From Allomuricauda sp. (GTDB lineage: Bacteria; Bacteroidota; Bacteroidia; Flavobacteriales; Flavobacteriaceae), in NCBI GenBank assembly GCA_017795045.1, contig CP051244.1, positions 2,373,802-2,437,801 on the forward strand: a stretch of DNA of 64,000 nucleotides. Reading direction: 5' to 3'. A program made the position numbers and the translations under genes. This document shows positions 1 through 7,827 of this stretch, piece by piece (the stretch's first letter is position 1; each line of letters starts with the position of its first letter). Under the pieces are notes generated by a model. It made no database searches. It had not been told where the DNA came from and saw only the letters and a program-made list of their open reading frames with translations.

Positions 1-156
1 GTTTCCCCCGATATTAGGGCAGGAGTTTCCCTGTTGATAGCGGCACTTTCGGCCAAAGGAACCTCCACGATCCATAATATTGAGCAGATAGACCGTGGTT
101 ATGAAAACATTGATGAGCGCTTACGGGCCATTGGGGCGAAAATAGTAAGGGTCTAA
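1..156 (+). CDS. murA: MurA, UDP-GlcNAc 1-carboxyvinyltransferase, C-terminal end (partial)
   Basis: Only the last 51 codons are present; the gene starts left of the window. The frame reads [17 protein letters not shown], then [17 protein letters not shown] and a TAA at 154-156. This matches the conserved MurA tail (D-x-R-A-G, then GYE..DE.L..LGA). MurA adds enolpyruvate to UDP-GlcNAc in the first committed cytoplasmic step of peptidoglycan synthesis. The next gene converges on it with a 4-bp gap, and I see no hairpin between them. The catalytic loop is outside the window, so activity cannot be judged. Confidence 0.9.
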   Translation, partial: VSPDIRAGVSLLIAALSAKGTSTIHNIEQIDRGYENIDERLRAIGAKIVRV

Positions 157-160
157 AACC

Positions 161-577
161 TCAATGTGATTCGGTATACTTCTTGAAATTGTTTAAAATG
201 GCCTGCCAGCCATTCTTTTGCATCTCTAGGGAGTTCTCTTTTTCAGCGTCAAAGGTGATAGTCACTTTGGTTTCTGCATTGGATTCTTCAAAAAGAACGG
301 TTGTTTTTCTTCTGTCCTCAAGAGTGAAGACCATTTTCTCTTCAGGGACAAGCTCGTCGTAAACCGCTTCAAAGTCAAACCCAAAGCTTCCGTCCTTGGC
401 TTCCATTCGAGCTATGTATTTTCCGCCTTTTTGCAAATCATTTTTTACGGATGGACAGTGCCAGCTATCATCGGCAAAATTCCACTGGGTAATATGTTCC
501 GGTTTTGTATAACAAGCCCAGACCTTATCCAAGGTTGCAGCAATGTTTACGTCTATGGTGATGGGTGTTGTATCCAT
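161..577 (-). CDS. AHSA1/SRPBCC family protein (138 aa)
   Basis: Single-domain START/Bet v1-like (SRPBCC) protein. The N-terminus has the family pattern of a beta strand followed by A-T-L-D-K-V-W..YTKPEHI..W. The C-terminus ends in the usual helix W-Q-A-I-L-N-N-F-K-K-Y. The length is normal for AHSA1-like proteins, which form a hydrophobic ligand cavity; the ligand is unknown. It is the last gene of a minus-strand run (arsR, two more AHSA1 genes, doxX-like), 12 bp after the DoxX gene, so it is probably cotranscribed. It has no signal peptide and is presumably cytoplasmic. A hydrophobic-ligand or stress role under the upstream ArsR repressor is inference. Confidence 0.8.
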   Translation of the reverse strand: MDTTPITIDVNIAATLDKVWACYTKPEHITQWNFADDSWHCPSVKNDLQKGGKYIARMEAKDGSFGFDFEAVYDELVPEEKMVFTLEDRRKTTVLFEESNAETKVTITFDAEKENSLEMQKNGWQAILNNFKKYTESH

Positions 578-589
578 GTCAGTATTGGT

Positions 590-970
590 TTAAGGTTGTA
601 GCATAGGGTGATATTTGGGCCAGTTCTCAATAATGACCCAAAGGTTTATGGCAAATAAGGGAAGTGCAATGGGAAGTCCAGAAGTATCGGTAATGGTGTT
701 GATCAACAATATGCCCACCATCACGGGCAGAATGACAATGGCCCCCAGTGCCCTGGTCCTTTTGAAAAGGAACAATATACCGCCAACAAGTTCCACAAAG
801 CCCACTAAAGGGATCAACCACCCCATGGTCATAATGGCTTGCATCATTTGCATGAGACTTTCCGGCAGGTCTTCAGGAACGGGCATGTAGTTGAAAAATT
901 TGTTCAATCCTGCATTCATGAACATCAGACCGAACAGCACACTCACAACAGTGATGATTTTTTGTTTCAT
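590..970 (-). CDS. DoxX family membrane protein (126 aa)
   Basis: A small four-helix membrane protein. It has N-terminal V-S-V-L-F-G-L-M-F-M-N-A-G-L-N-K-F, a second helix with GFVELVGG, and two further hydrophobic helices. The G-L-N-K-F and E-x-x-G-G signatures are typical of the DoxX/DoxD-like family of inner-membrane proteins. Some members are linked to quinone or thiol redox chemistry, but this one cannot be assigned a substrate. It lies 12 bp from each flanking AHSA1 gene in the ArsR-headed run. DoxX genes beside SRPBCC genes are common in Bacteroidota; the functional link is unproven. Confidence 0.8.
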   Translation of the reverse strand: MKQKIITVVSVLFGLMFMNAGLNKFFNYMPVPEDLPESLMQMMQAIMTMGWLIPLVGFVELVGGILFLFKRTRALGAIVILPVMVGILLINTITDTSGLPIALPLFAINLWVIIENWPKYHPMLQP

Positions 971-982
971 GGTAGGAATAAT

Positions 983-1480
983 TTATGAATTTGACAATAT
1001 GGAATCCAACCCTTGCAAAGCAATGGTAAAGCCTTCCTTGAAACCAAGTTCGATTATTTTTTCCAAATCGGACAAGTTTTTGTGCTTGATGGTGATGTAT
1101 ACCATGGTGGTGTTTCCTTGGTCTACAAAATCCAAATTCCAGTTAGATCTTGGAAATTCATCATTGATATTTCCGTCTGAGTCACAGAAAGCATCCATAT
1201 ACTGAAAGTTGGTCTTTGGTGAAATGGAGGTGAAATCGGCCACGGCCCAATGTTCCTCTCCTTCGGGACCGCACATGGCATACAGGCGTCTTCCACCTAC
1301 CTCAAAGACCATGGATTTGGTTTTGGACACCCACGGTTGTGGTGCCCACCATTGGTCCAGGATTTCCGGTTTAGTGAAAGCATCCCACACCACATCCTGT
1401 CCGGCGGCAAATTCCCGCTTTACATGTACGCTGCTGTTTTCCTTGTTTACAGTAAAATCAAATAAGAGATTGGTTTTCAT
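983..1480 (-). CDS. AHSA1/SRPBCC family protein (165 aa)
   Basis: Second of three AHSA1-like proteins in this run. It has a longer N-terminal extension than its neighbours (about 20 residues before VKREFAAGQDVVWDAFTKPE). The SRPBCC body contains Q-W-W-A-P and a C-terminal helix with GFKEGFTIALQGLDSIL. The ATG at 1480 overlaps the stop of the preceding gene by 4 bp (ATGA), which supports both this start and translational coupling. The family is a hydrophobic-ligand-binding fold, with no catalytic residues that can be assigned by eye. It is likely cytoplasmic. It differs enough from its two neighbours to suggest old duplication, not a recent tandem copy. Confidence 0.8.
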   Translation of the reverse strand: MKTNLLFDFTVNKENSSVHVKREFAAGQDVVWDAFTKPEILDQWWAPQPWVSKTKSMVFEVGGRRLYAMCGPEGEEHWAVADFTSISPKTNFQYMDAFCDSDGNINDEFPRSNWNLDFVDQGNTTMVYITIKHKNLSDLEKIIELGFKEGFTIALQGLDSILSNS

Positions 1481-1929
1481 AGAGAAGGTTTTAATTGGGA
1501 TATATAGTTTTCAAGTTTGGCGATGTTCTGTTTCATGCCCTCATCAGCTTTGTGGGCCTTGATTACGGTCTGTAGCATTTCCTCGGTATCAAATACTGCG
1601 GTCCAAGACATGTGGGTTTCCTCTCCATTGGGTTCAAAGACAACTGTGGTAATGAAATGTGGATTGAAATGCTCAAACACAATTTTTTTATGGGGAATTA
1701 TTTCCTTGAAAATGCTCCGGTTGGGGTAGTTGGTGTCATCTGGCCCGTGCATGGTCAGTTTCCATTCACCACCTTCCTTAAAATCCATTTGCTGTATGGT
1801 ATTGGTAAAACCATTGGGTCCCCACCATTGGGCAATATGTTCGGGGTTGGTCCATACTTCCCATACCAATGCAATGGGAGCTTTGAGGGTTCTTGATATT
1901 GATAATTGTCTGCGTTCAGTGTTTTCCAT
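1477..1929 (-). CDS. AHSA1/SRPBCC family protein (150 aa)
   Basis: First AHSA1-like gene after the ArsR repressor. It carries the family hallmarks: S-R-T-L-K-A-P-I-A-L-V-W-E-V-W-T-N-P-E-H, then Q-W-W-G-P-N-G-F-T-N-T, G-G-E-W-K-L and a central M-x-G-P-D strand. The start overlaps the arsR 3' end by 14 bp, and its own stop overlaps the next gene by 4 bp. The four minus-strand genes are therefore tightly coupled. ArsR plus AHSA1 pairs are widespread, with the repressor presumed to control the SRPBCC protein. The ligand is unknown. A role in handling a hydrophobic small molecule is a family-level guess. Confidence 0.82.
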   Translation of the reverse strand: MENTERRQLSISRTLKAPIALVWEVWTNPEHIAQWWGPNGFTNTIQQMDFKEGGEWKLTMHGPDDTNYPNRSIFKEIIPHKKIVFEHFNPHFITTVVFEPNGEETHMSWTAVFDTEEMLQTVIKAHKADEGMKQNIAKLENYISQLKPSL

Positions 1930-2257
1930 TCTTTTTTACGTTTTGAAGGTCGGCCAAATACCTATCCAGATTATCGAAACGGTTTTCCCAGATTTTCTTG
2001 AACTGTTCCAGCCACAGGTCAATTTCCTGCATCTTGTCAACCTTCAACTCATAGAAGATTTCCCTACCCTGTTGATTGGATTTGACCAAATCACATTCGT
2101 TTAGGATTTGAAGATGTTTGGATATGGTGGGCCGAGCCGCATCAAAATTTTCCGCTATGGCCCCAGCGGTCATGGTTTGTGATGCCAGCAGGACCAATAT
2201 GGCCCTGCGTGTTGGGTCGGCAATGGCTTGGAATGGATCTCGTCTCAATTTCATCAT
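1916..2257 (-). CDS. ArsR-family winged-helix repressor (113 aa)
   Basis: A winged helix-turn-helix protein of typical ArsR length. It has DPTRRAILVLLA, then A-G-A-I-A-E-N-F-D-A-A-R-P-T-I-S-K-H-L as the recognition helix region, and a wing with KSNQQGREIFYEL. No cysteine-rich metal site (ELCVCDL type) is visible, so it belongs to the non-metal ArsR group often paired with AHSA1 genes. It heads the operon. The promoter at 2290-2321 is overlapped by a dyad at 2286-2305, which is the expected arrangement for autorepression. The inducer is unknown. Confidence 0.88.
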   Translation of the reverse strand: MMKLRRDPFQAIADPTRRAILVLLASQTMTAGAIAENFDAARPTISKHLQILNECDLVKSNQQGREIFYELKVDKMQEIDLWLEQFKKIWENRFDNLDRYLADLQNVKKNGKH

Positions 2258-2285
2258 GAAGCAATTTAAAATATGAAGCTATATG

Positions 2286-2321
2286 GCTACAAATATATAT
2301 GTAGCTATTTAACTACGCAAA
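2286..2321 (-). promoter_or_regulatory. Bacteroidota-type promoter with overlapping dyad, ArsR operon
   Basis: On the minus strand a TTTG (2321-2318) is followed by exactly 20 nt and TATATTTG (2297-2290). This is a full match to the Bacteroidota consensus TTTG-N19-21-TAnnTTTG. The predicted start is near 2284, giving a leader of about 27 nt before the ATG at 2257. A perfect 6-bp dyad, GCTACA (2286-2291) and TGTAGC (2300-2305), covers the -7 box, so a bound repressor would block the polymerase. ArsR as the binder is inference from position. Confidence 0.7.
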
Positions 2322-2387
2322 TAATTTTTAGAAATTTTACCCGCGTATGGCGAAGGTTGTCGTTCTATTTCAGGTAAATAGGAATAT

Positions 2388-3404
2388 TTACGAGTCTTTT
2401 TCCACTAGAGAGCCATCGGGATAAAGTGCAAATCTACCTCTGTGTTTATCATGCACATGGTCTGGATGGGGCCAAGGCCAACCCCCAAATTGGGTGAGCT
2501 GGTATTCTTCCATGGCCTGTTGGATTTCTTCTTGGGTATTCATAACAAATGGGCCATATTTGGCTACGGGTTCCCCAATAGGCTTTCCTTGGAGCATCAA
2601 GAAATGGGCTTTTTCTGCACCCACTTTAACCGTGACTTCTTGGGTAGAATCCAGAGCGATGCCAAATTTGGAGTTTACCTTGCGGTCTCCGATAAAGATT
2701 TCGGACCCTTCGTAAAAGTATAGGGTGCGATTAGTGCCATTACTCGCTTTTGGTAGAGTAAACTGGGTATCGGCCTCTACCGAAATATTCCAAACGGCTA
2801 CCTCATTTTCAGGATTGGACGCCCAGGAATCAGGGGCCGGGGAAAGGGCAGGAGTGCCTTTGTAATCCCCTGCGATGACTTTTATTTGTACCCCGTTTTC
2901 TTTTACCATGGGAATCTCTTCGTGCCAAAGCATTTTAAAATGGGGATCCACAAACTTATTGGCCTTGGGTAGGTTTAACCAAATTTGAAACAGTTCCATG
3001 GGATTGTCCGTATCATCATGGAGCAACGGAAACATTTCGGAGTGTTGTACCCCTCTTCCTGCCGTCATCCACTGTACATCGCCTTTGCCAAACCTCCCGG
3101 CAGCTCCCAAAGAATCTGAATGATCACAATACCCTTTGTTCACCACGGTAATGGTCTCAAATCCACGGTGTGGGTGATAGGGAAAACCGGGTATGGTCTT
3201 GCCATGGTACATGCGCCACTTTTGGGTGGGGTCAAAATCATTGCCCATATTTCTTCCCTTGAGTAGCTCAGGGTCGGGTCCCATTTCACCATTTCCCTTG
3301 GGAAAATGGTCCAAATGGTATACGCAGAAGAGGAAGGGGTCCTGGGTGTGCCAAGGAAAACCCAACGGAAATGTATGTAAAATAGGATTGTTCATAATGA
3401 TCAA
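2388..3404 (-). CDS. Pirin family protein (338 aa)
   Basis: Bicupin of the pirin family. The metal-binding signature HPHRGFETIT is followed about 45 residues later by GVQHSEM, giving the expected His-His-His-Glu set. The C-terminal Pirin_C cupin contains a W-P-x-P tail (GGWPWPHPDHV). Pirins include quercetin dioxygenases and redox-linked regulators; the substrate is not readable here. The first ATG (3404) overlaps the stop of the upstream gene as ATGA, supporting this start and translational coupling. A second ATG lies three codons in. It has no signal peptide, unlike the secreted protein encoded just upstream. Confidence 0.88.
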   Translation of the reverse strand: MIIMNNPILHTFPLGFPWHTQDPFLFCVYHLDHFPKGNGEMGPDPELLKGRNMGNDFDPTQKWRMYHGKTIPGFPYHPHRGFETITVVNKGYCDHSDSLGAAGRFGKGDVQWMTAGRGVQHSEMFPLLHDDTDNPMELFQIWLNLPKANKFVDPHFKMLWHEEIPMVKENGVQIKVIAGDYKGTPALSPAPDSWASNPENEVAVWNISVEADTQFTLPKASNGTNRTLYFYEGSEIFIGDRKVNSKFGIALDSTQEVTVKVGAEKAHFLMLQGKPIGEPVAKYGPFVMNTQEEIQQAMEEYQLTQFGGWPWPHPDHVHDKHRGRFALYPDGSLVEKDS

Positions 3405-4285
3405 GGTATTGCTGTATTGATTTCAATCCAGTACCCTTCCGGGTCTTGGATGTAGATTTGTTTAACGCCATCCGATCGGTCGGTAATGGAGTTTTTGTTT
3501 CCCGGCCAGTCATAAAAATCAATGTTCTTTGCCATCAGGTGCTCGATGAAACTTTCCAAGTCTTGGGTCGACAGACAGAGGTGCATGCTTTTATTCTTCG
3601 TAAATCCGTCCACATTTTTTTTGATGAGATGCAGCTGGGAGCTTCCGTGTATTTGAAACCATCTGAAACCAGGAGCCTTATCGGGATGGGGAATTTCGGT
3701 CAATCCAAATACATCCCGGTAAAAATCACCGGTTTCCATCAATTTATCCACGATGATGGAATAATGATCAAATGTAAAACCAAAATCAGGGATGTCTGCC
3801 TTGAATTGGGTTTGCAGATAGGTTTGTTCCCAGTTTCCATCCTTGTAACTGCCCACAGTAAAATTATAAGTGTTCGCATCCACATATTCCCAATAATCCG
3901 TAACCTGTGAATCGCCATATTGATAGGTATAGACAATATCCTTGCCTTTTTGGGCCACGGTACCTTTGGTAACGCCGCCAAAAACATCAAACTCCCAAAA
4001 AATCAGGGATTGGGTTTGTGGGTCGTATTTTCTAATGCCATGGTTTCTGTCACCGTAAGTGGTCTGCTCCTGATTGGTGAAACCCTTGCTGTGGGTTACC
4101 ACCAAGGTTTGGCCCAAGTAATAGTCAAATGTGATTTCCTGCTTAAACTGGGAACCATCGCCCCAAGTACCCTCAGCTTTCCATGTTTTTCCCATGAGAG
4201 GTTCAAAAATGGAAAGTCCATTACTCTGGGCCTGCAAGTTGAAAAAGCCTGCGAGAAGCAGGCTTATACATATTGTTCTTTTCAT
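3401..4285 (-). CDS. Secreted lipocalin-like / VOC (glyoxalase-fold) fusion protein (294 aa)
   Basis: The N-terminus is a signal peptide ending in N-L-Q-A-Q-S. Residues about 25-165 form a beta-rich region (GKTWKAEGTWGDGSQFKQE, repeated T-Y/Y-T-Y strands) that resembles the DUF1579/lipocalin-like calycins. Residues about 172-292 form a VOC domain: FDHYSIIVDKLMETGDFYRDVFGL at the start, and QIYIQDPEGYWIEIN at the end, where the glutamate is a usual metal ligand. Family knowledge gives no substrate. It lies 3 bp after the M20 amidohydrolase stop and overlaps pirin by 4 bp, so the three are probably one transcript. The pairing of these two domains in one exported protein is unusual to me. Confidence 0.72.
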   Translation of the reverse strand: MKRTICISLLLAGFFNLQAQSNGLSIFEPLMGKTWKAEGTWGDGSQFKQEITFDYYLGQTLVVTHSKGFTNQEQTTYGDRNHGIRKYDPQTQSLIFWEFDVFGGVTKGTVAQKGKDIVYTYQYGDSQVTDYWEYVDANTYNFTVGSYKDGNWEQTYLQTQFKADIPDFGFTFDHYSIIVDKLMETGDFYRDVFGLTEIPHPDKAPGFRWFQIHGSSQLHLIKKNVDGFTKNKSMHLCLSTQDLESFIEHLMAKNIDFYDWPGNKNSITDRSDGVKQIYIQDPEGYWIEINTAIP

Positions 4286-4288
4286 TAT

Positions 4289-5722
4289 CTATTGTCCTTG
4301 TATTGGAGGTGGGCCATCGATCATAGCCTCATATTTTTCATCTCCTTTACGGGTTTTGTATTCTTCTTTTACCTTATCCACCAATTTTGGATTTTCAAAA
4401 AGGTCCAACATGGTCATTCCCATGGCTTTGGCTGCATAGACCATTCCTTTGTGGCCAATGCTCATTCCACCACAGGCCACAACGGCCCAAGAGTGCCACG
4501 GGGTATCTTTTGGGGCGACGGTGACACTTAGGTTGATGTTGGGTACGTTCCAACTTACATCGCCCACATCGGTAGATCCACCACCGGGAAGCTCTTCGGT
4601 TTCCCGCAAGGGATTGATGTCGCTGTCCATGCCCACTTGGGGTTTTCCAGTGGCCTCCTGGATGGCTTTGCCATAGGCAATCTCTTCATCCGTATAGGTG
4701 ATAGGGCCTAAAAGCTCCAAGTTTTTCTGCATGATTTCACCACCCGAACGGTTCACCAAGGTTTCATAAATCCCGGAAACCAACGAGATTTTATAATCCA
4801 CATTGGCCATAATTGCAGCCCCTTCGGCCATTTTTTTCACTTGCTCATAGGTGGGAAGCATTACTTTTCTTTTAGGATCGCGAACCCGTACCCAAATTCG
4901 GGAATAATCGGGAACCACGTTCACTACTTGGCCTCCATCTTGTATATGATAATGGATTCTGGAGGTAGGTTTTATATGCTCCCTGTAATAATTGATTCCT
5001 GTGGTGTACAGCTCCAAAGCATCGGAGGCACTACGACCGTTCCATGGATCGGCTGAGGCATGGGCCGCCTGTCCGTAGAACTCCACAATAAAGTCAATCA
5101 AGGAAAGGCCGCTCTGTACATCGGCCTCTATGTTGGCCCCGGGGTGCCAGCTTACATTCACATCCACGTCGTCCCAAAGCCCGGCTTCCACCATCCATAC
5201 TTTGGCAAAATATTTTTCTTCGGCTGGGGTCCCCAGGAATTTGACGGTACCTTTTATTTTTCCAGCTTCAATTTGTTCTTTGATGGCAATCGCGGCCCCC
5301 AAACTGGCAGCTCCGAACATATTGTGCCCACACCCATGTCCTGGTGCGCCTTCTATACGTGGGTCTTTGGTGGGGACCGTATTCTGTGACAACCCGGGGA
5401 GGGCATCAAACTCTCCCAAAATACTGATTACTGGTTTTCCCGAACCATAGGTGGCTGTAAACGCCGTGGGGATATTTGCCACACCACGGGTGACGTTCAT
5501 TCCATTTTCTTCAGCATACTTGGCCAATATTTCGGCGGATTTTGATTCTTCAAAGGCCGTTTCGGCCAAGGCCCAAATGGAATCACTGATCTTGATAAGG
5601 TCATCCTTGTGCTGCTCTACGGAAGCAATCAAGGCTTTTTTGTTTGAAGTAAGTTTTTGTGCAGTTAGGTTCAATGAAATCAAACCTAAAAAGAGTAAGG
5701 TTGAAATTTTTTTCATTTTCAA
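4289..5722 (-). CDS. Secreted M20-family amidohydrolase, AbgB-like (477 aa)
   Basis: Signal peptide (LLFLGLISLNLTAQ) followed by an M20D/amidohydrolase body. GEFDALPG (about 103-110), GHGCGHN (about 128-134), G-T-P-A-E-E (about 165) and a C-terminal HSWA region supply the di-metal ligands and the general base. The dimerisation domain insert begins near GQAAHAS. Closest family knowledge is p-aminobenzoyl-glutamate hydrolase subunit B and related N-acyl amino acid hydrolases, but the Sec signal suggests a periplasmic or extracellular peptide/amide substrate. It leads the run with the lipocalin/VOC protein and pirin. The 93-bp gap to the photolyase upstream shows no convincing promoter. Confidence 0.85.
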   Translation of the reverse strand: MKMKKISTLLFLGLISLNLTAQKLTSNKKALIASVEQHKDDLIKISDSIWALAETAFEESKSAEILAKYAEENGMNVTRGVANIPTAFTATYGSGKPVISILGEFDALPGLSQNTVPTKDPRIEGAPGHGCGHNMFGAASLGAAIAIKEQIEAGKIKGTVKFLGTPAEEKYFAKVWMVEAGLWDDVDVNVSWHPGANIEADVQSGLSLIDFIVEFYGQAAHASADPWNGRSASDALELYTTGINYYREHIKPTSRIHYHIQDGGQVVNVVPDYSRIWVRVRDPKRKVMLPTYEQVKKMAEGAAIMANVDYKISLVSGIYETLVNRSGGEIMQKNLELLGPITYTDEEIAYGKAIQEATGKPQVGMDSDINPLRETEELPGGGSTDVGDVSWNVPNINLSVTVAPKDTPWHSWAVVACGGMSIGHKGMVYAAKAMGMTMLDLFENPKLVDKVKEEYKTRKGDEKYEAMIDGPPPIQGQ

Positions 5723-5815
5723 AATGTTTGAGTCGGTTAAACATTGTCAACAACCTCAAGACCAATATTTAAGATGGCAAGAGATTGAACGAATTCTAAA
5801 AATACTGAAAATGCA

Positions 5816-7129
5816 TCAACCTACCGCCTCTTTGTAGACTTTTAAACAGCGTTCGCGGGCCATTTTGTGATCGACCATTTTTGGAGGGTAGTTAAGTTCT
5901 TGTAATTCAGGAACCCAATGGTCAATATATTGCCTTTGTTTGTCGAACTTTTCAATCTGGGTCATGGGATTGAAAATCCTAAAATAGGGAGCTGCATCCA
6001 CTCCGCTGCCAGCGGCCCATTGCCAATTTCCTACATTGCTGGCGAGTTCGTAGTCCAACAATTTTTCAGCAAAATAGGCCTCTCCCCATCGCCAATCGAT
6101 AAGTAGGTGCTTGCACAAAAAACTGGCTACGATCATCCGTACCCTGTTGTGCATATAGCCGGTGGCATTGAGCTCCCGCATACCGGCATCCACAAAGGCA
6201 TACCCTGTGTTTCCCGTTTTCCACAGTTCAAATTCTGCTTCATTGTTTCGCCATTCAACCCGGTCATACTTGGGCTTGAAAGCTTTATTGAGGGTATGGG
6301 GATAGTGCCATAAAATCTGCATGAAGAATTCCCGCCAAATCAGTTCGTTCCAAAACACTTCGTTTTCTTCGGAAATGGCTTTTTGTACCATTTTACGGAT
6401 GGAGACCGTGCCAAATCGCAAATGCGGACCCAATTTGGATGTGCCACTGGCCAAGGCGGGGAAGTTTCTGGTTTCTTCATAGTGTTGGATGAAATTTGGT
6501 GTGGCAGTGTAATCAAGAACTTTGATGGTAGATTCGGTAAAGCCAATGTCTTTAAGGCTTAGATTGGGTAGATTGTCTTCTTGCAATACGCTTTCACGTA
6601 GTAAGCTATAGGAGTCATGCCCATTGATATTTTTGGATGGATTGAAGTTTTCCTTCCAGCGTTTCATGTAAGGTGTGTACACCACGTAAGGATTGCCATC
6701 ATCCTTTACCACCTCATTTTTTTCGAATATCACCTGATCTTTATAGGTGTTGAATCCAATCCCATGCTTGTCTAGGAATGTCTTCACTTCAGCATCCCGT
6801 TTTAGGGCATAGGGTTCGTAGTCGTGATTGGTATGGACGGTATCGATTTCATACTTGGAAATAAGCTCCTGAAAAACTGAAATGGGGTTGCCATGGAACA
6901 GGGCGATACTACCTTTAAATTGGGTTTTCAGGGTCTCCCGGATTTTTTGAAGTTGCTCGTGGATAAAGGTGACCCGGGCATCGTCTTCAGGAAGTTTGTC
7001 CAGTATTTCTGTATCAAAAATGAACACGGGAAGTACCGGGTGTTCCCCTTTTAGGGCATGGTACAGTCCTACATTGTCGTCCAATCTTAAATCCCTCCGG
7101 AACCAAAATATGGTAATGGTTTTCATCAT
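5816..7129 (-). CDS. phrB: Cryptochrome/deoxyribodipyrimidine photolyase
   Basis: Class I-type photolyase of 437 aa. The N-terminal Rossmann antenna domain starts with T-I-F-W-F-R-R-D-L-R-L-D-D-N. The FAD domain contains W-R-E-F-F, TGNTGYAFVDAGMREL, TGYMHNRVRMIVASFL, then D-W-R-W-G-E and NVGNWQWAAGSG with the tryptophans of the electron-transfer chain. It repairs cyclobutane pyrimidine dimers using light. The gene starts 9 bp after the SRPBCC gene, the usual partner in flavobacterial photolyase operons, and shares its promoter. A cryptochrome-like (6-4) or DASH activity cannot be fully excluded by eye, but the residues look like CPD photolyase. Confidence 0.92.
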   Translation of the reverse strand: MMKTITIFWFRRDLRLDDNVGLYHALKGEHPVLPVFIFDTEILDKLPEDDARVTFIHEQLQKIRETLKTQFKGSIALFHGNPISVFQELISKYEIDTVHTNHDYEPYALKRDAEVKTFLDKHGIGFNTYKDQVIFEKNEVVKDDGNPYVVYTPYMKRWKENFNPSKNINGHDSYSLLRESVLQEDNLPNLSLKDIGFTESTIKVLDYTATPNFIQHYEETRNFPALASGTSKLGPHLRFGTVSIRKMVQKAISEENEVFWNELIWREFFMQILWHYPHTLNKAFKPKYDRVEWRNNEAEFELWKTGNTGYAFVDAGMRELNATGYMHNRVRMIVASFLCKHLLIDWRWGEAYFAEKLLDYELASNVGNWQWAAGSGVDAAPYFRIFNPMTQIEKFDKQRQYIDHWVPELQELNYPPKMVDHKMARERCLKVYKEAVG

Positions 7130-7138
7130 ACCGTTGCA

Positions 7139-7630
7139 TTAAATGCGCTTGAGTTCCAGTGCATTCTTGGTTTCTTGGACCTCTCCGAAAAGCTGGATGA
7201 GTTTTTGTTCCCGATATTTAAAAATATGCTGCAGTTGTTTTTTTATCCAAAATGAATGGGCTAATCTCCCCAAAATGCCAAAGGGAAGCTTGTAATCCAC
7301 AATGTCTTCCATAACCGTCCCGTTCAAGGTTTCCCTTAAAAAGTGCTTATGGTGCCAGAATGCATAAGGACCAAAGCGTTGTTCATCAACAAAATAATCA
7401 TTTTCGGCTACATGGGTGATTTCCGTGACCCATCTCACACTGGAAAAAGGGAAGGGTTTTACCTTGTATTCGATGATTTGACCGGGATACATGGGTCTAT
7501 CCGCCCCGCTCAAAATATGGAAACCCATACTACTGGGAGTAATCACTTTTAGGTTTTTTGGATTTGATAAAAATTCCCAAGCCTTTGACTTGCTCACAGG
7601 GACTATTTGTAGAGCTCTTAGTTGATACAC
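7139..7630 (-). CDS. SRPBCC family protein upstream of photolyase (163 aa)
   Basis: SRPBCC ligand-binding fold (cyclase/dehydrase-like). It shows S-K-S-K-A-W-E-F-L-S-N-P-K-N-L, then I-T-P-S-S-M-G-F, PGQIIEYKV and RFGPYAFWHHKHFL. I start it at the GTG at 7630: this gives the family N-terminus and sits about 16 nt after the predicted transcript start. An upstream ATG at 7720 would add 30 AT-rich-coded residues across the promoter and is rejected. The gene is directly followed by phrB. Conserved neighbourhood suggests a shared light or oxidative-stress regulon, but its ligand is unknown. Confidence 0.82.
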   Translation of the reverse strand: MYQLRALQIVPVSKSKAWEFLSNPKNLKVITPSSMGFHILSGADRPMYPGQIIEYKVKPFPFSSVRWVTEITHVAENDYFVDEQRFGPYAFWHHKHFLRETLNGTVMEDIVDYKLPFGILGRLAHSFWIKKQLQHIFKYREQKLIQLFGEVQETKNALELKRI

Positions 7631-7652
7631 GGTTACTGTTTTAAATGTGATA

Positions 7653-7695
7653 CAAAAATACAAAATGTTTAACTTTATTATAAATAAATTAAACA
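7653..7695 (-). promoter_or_regulatory. Promoter and candidate operator of the SRPBCC-photolyase operon
   Basis: The minus strand carries a -7 box TATTTTTG (7660-7653) about 23 bp before the GTG start. Twenty nucleotides upstream sits TTTA, a one-off -33 element. A perfect 7-bp dyad TGTTTAA (7666-7672) / TTAAACA (7689-7695), spacer 16 bp, covers the spacer and -33 region. That placement would block initiation. Photolyase operons in Bacteroidota are often light-controlled through MerR/CarH-type repressors, but no such gene is in the window, so the binder is unknown. Confidence 0.5.
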
Positions 7696-7791
7696 AAAAA
7701 TTTATTTGAGGTATGTTCATTTATCACCTTCTTGTCATTGAGTGGCTATTTGTTTAGGAATTTCTTAACAAATGAGACATGTCTTTATATT

Positions 7792-7799
7792 TAGTTTTG
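7792..7799 (+). promoter_or_regulatory. Candidate -7 element for the DUF2911 gene
   Basis: TAGTTTTG fits TAnnTTTG and lies 28 bp before the ATG at 7828. No TTG-type -33 element is found 19-21 bp upstream, so this is a half-match only. Confidence 0.35.
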
Positions 7800-7827
7800 T
7801 TCAGCTAACAATTAAAACACTATTCCT

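Noticed and set aside
627..1562. Several plus-strand open frames across the AHSA1/DoxX genes
   Set aside because: They are antisense shadows of well-supported minus-strand genes with family motifs; no start context or motif supports them.
2374..2391. GTAAAT / ATTTAC hairpin at the pirin stop
   Set aside because: Six weak A/T pairs and no U-run; not a convincing terminator.
7631..7720. N-terminal extension of the SRPBCC gene to ATG 7720
   Set aside because: The 30 extra residues come from AT-rich promoter DNA that contains the -7 box and dyad, and the GTG at 7630 gives the normal family start.
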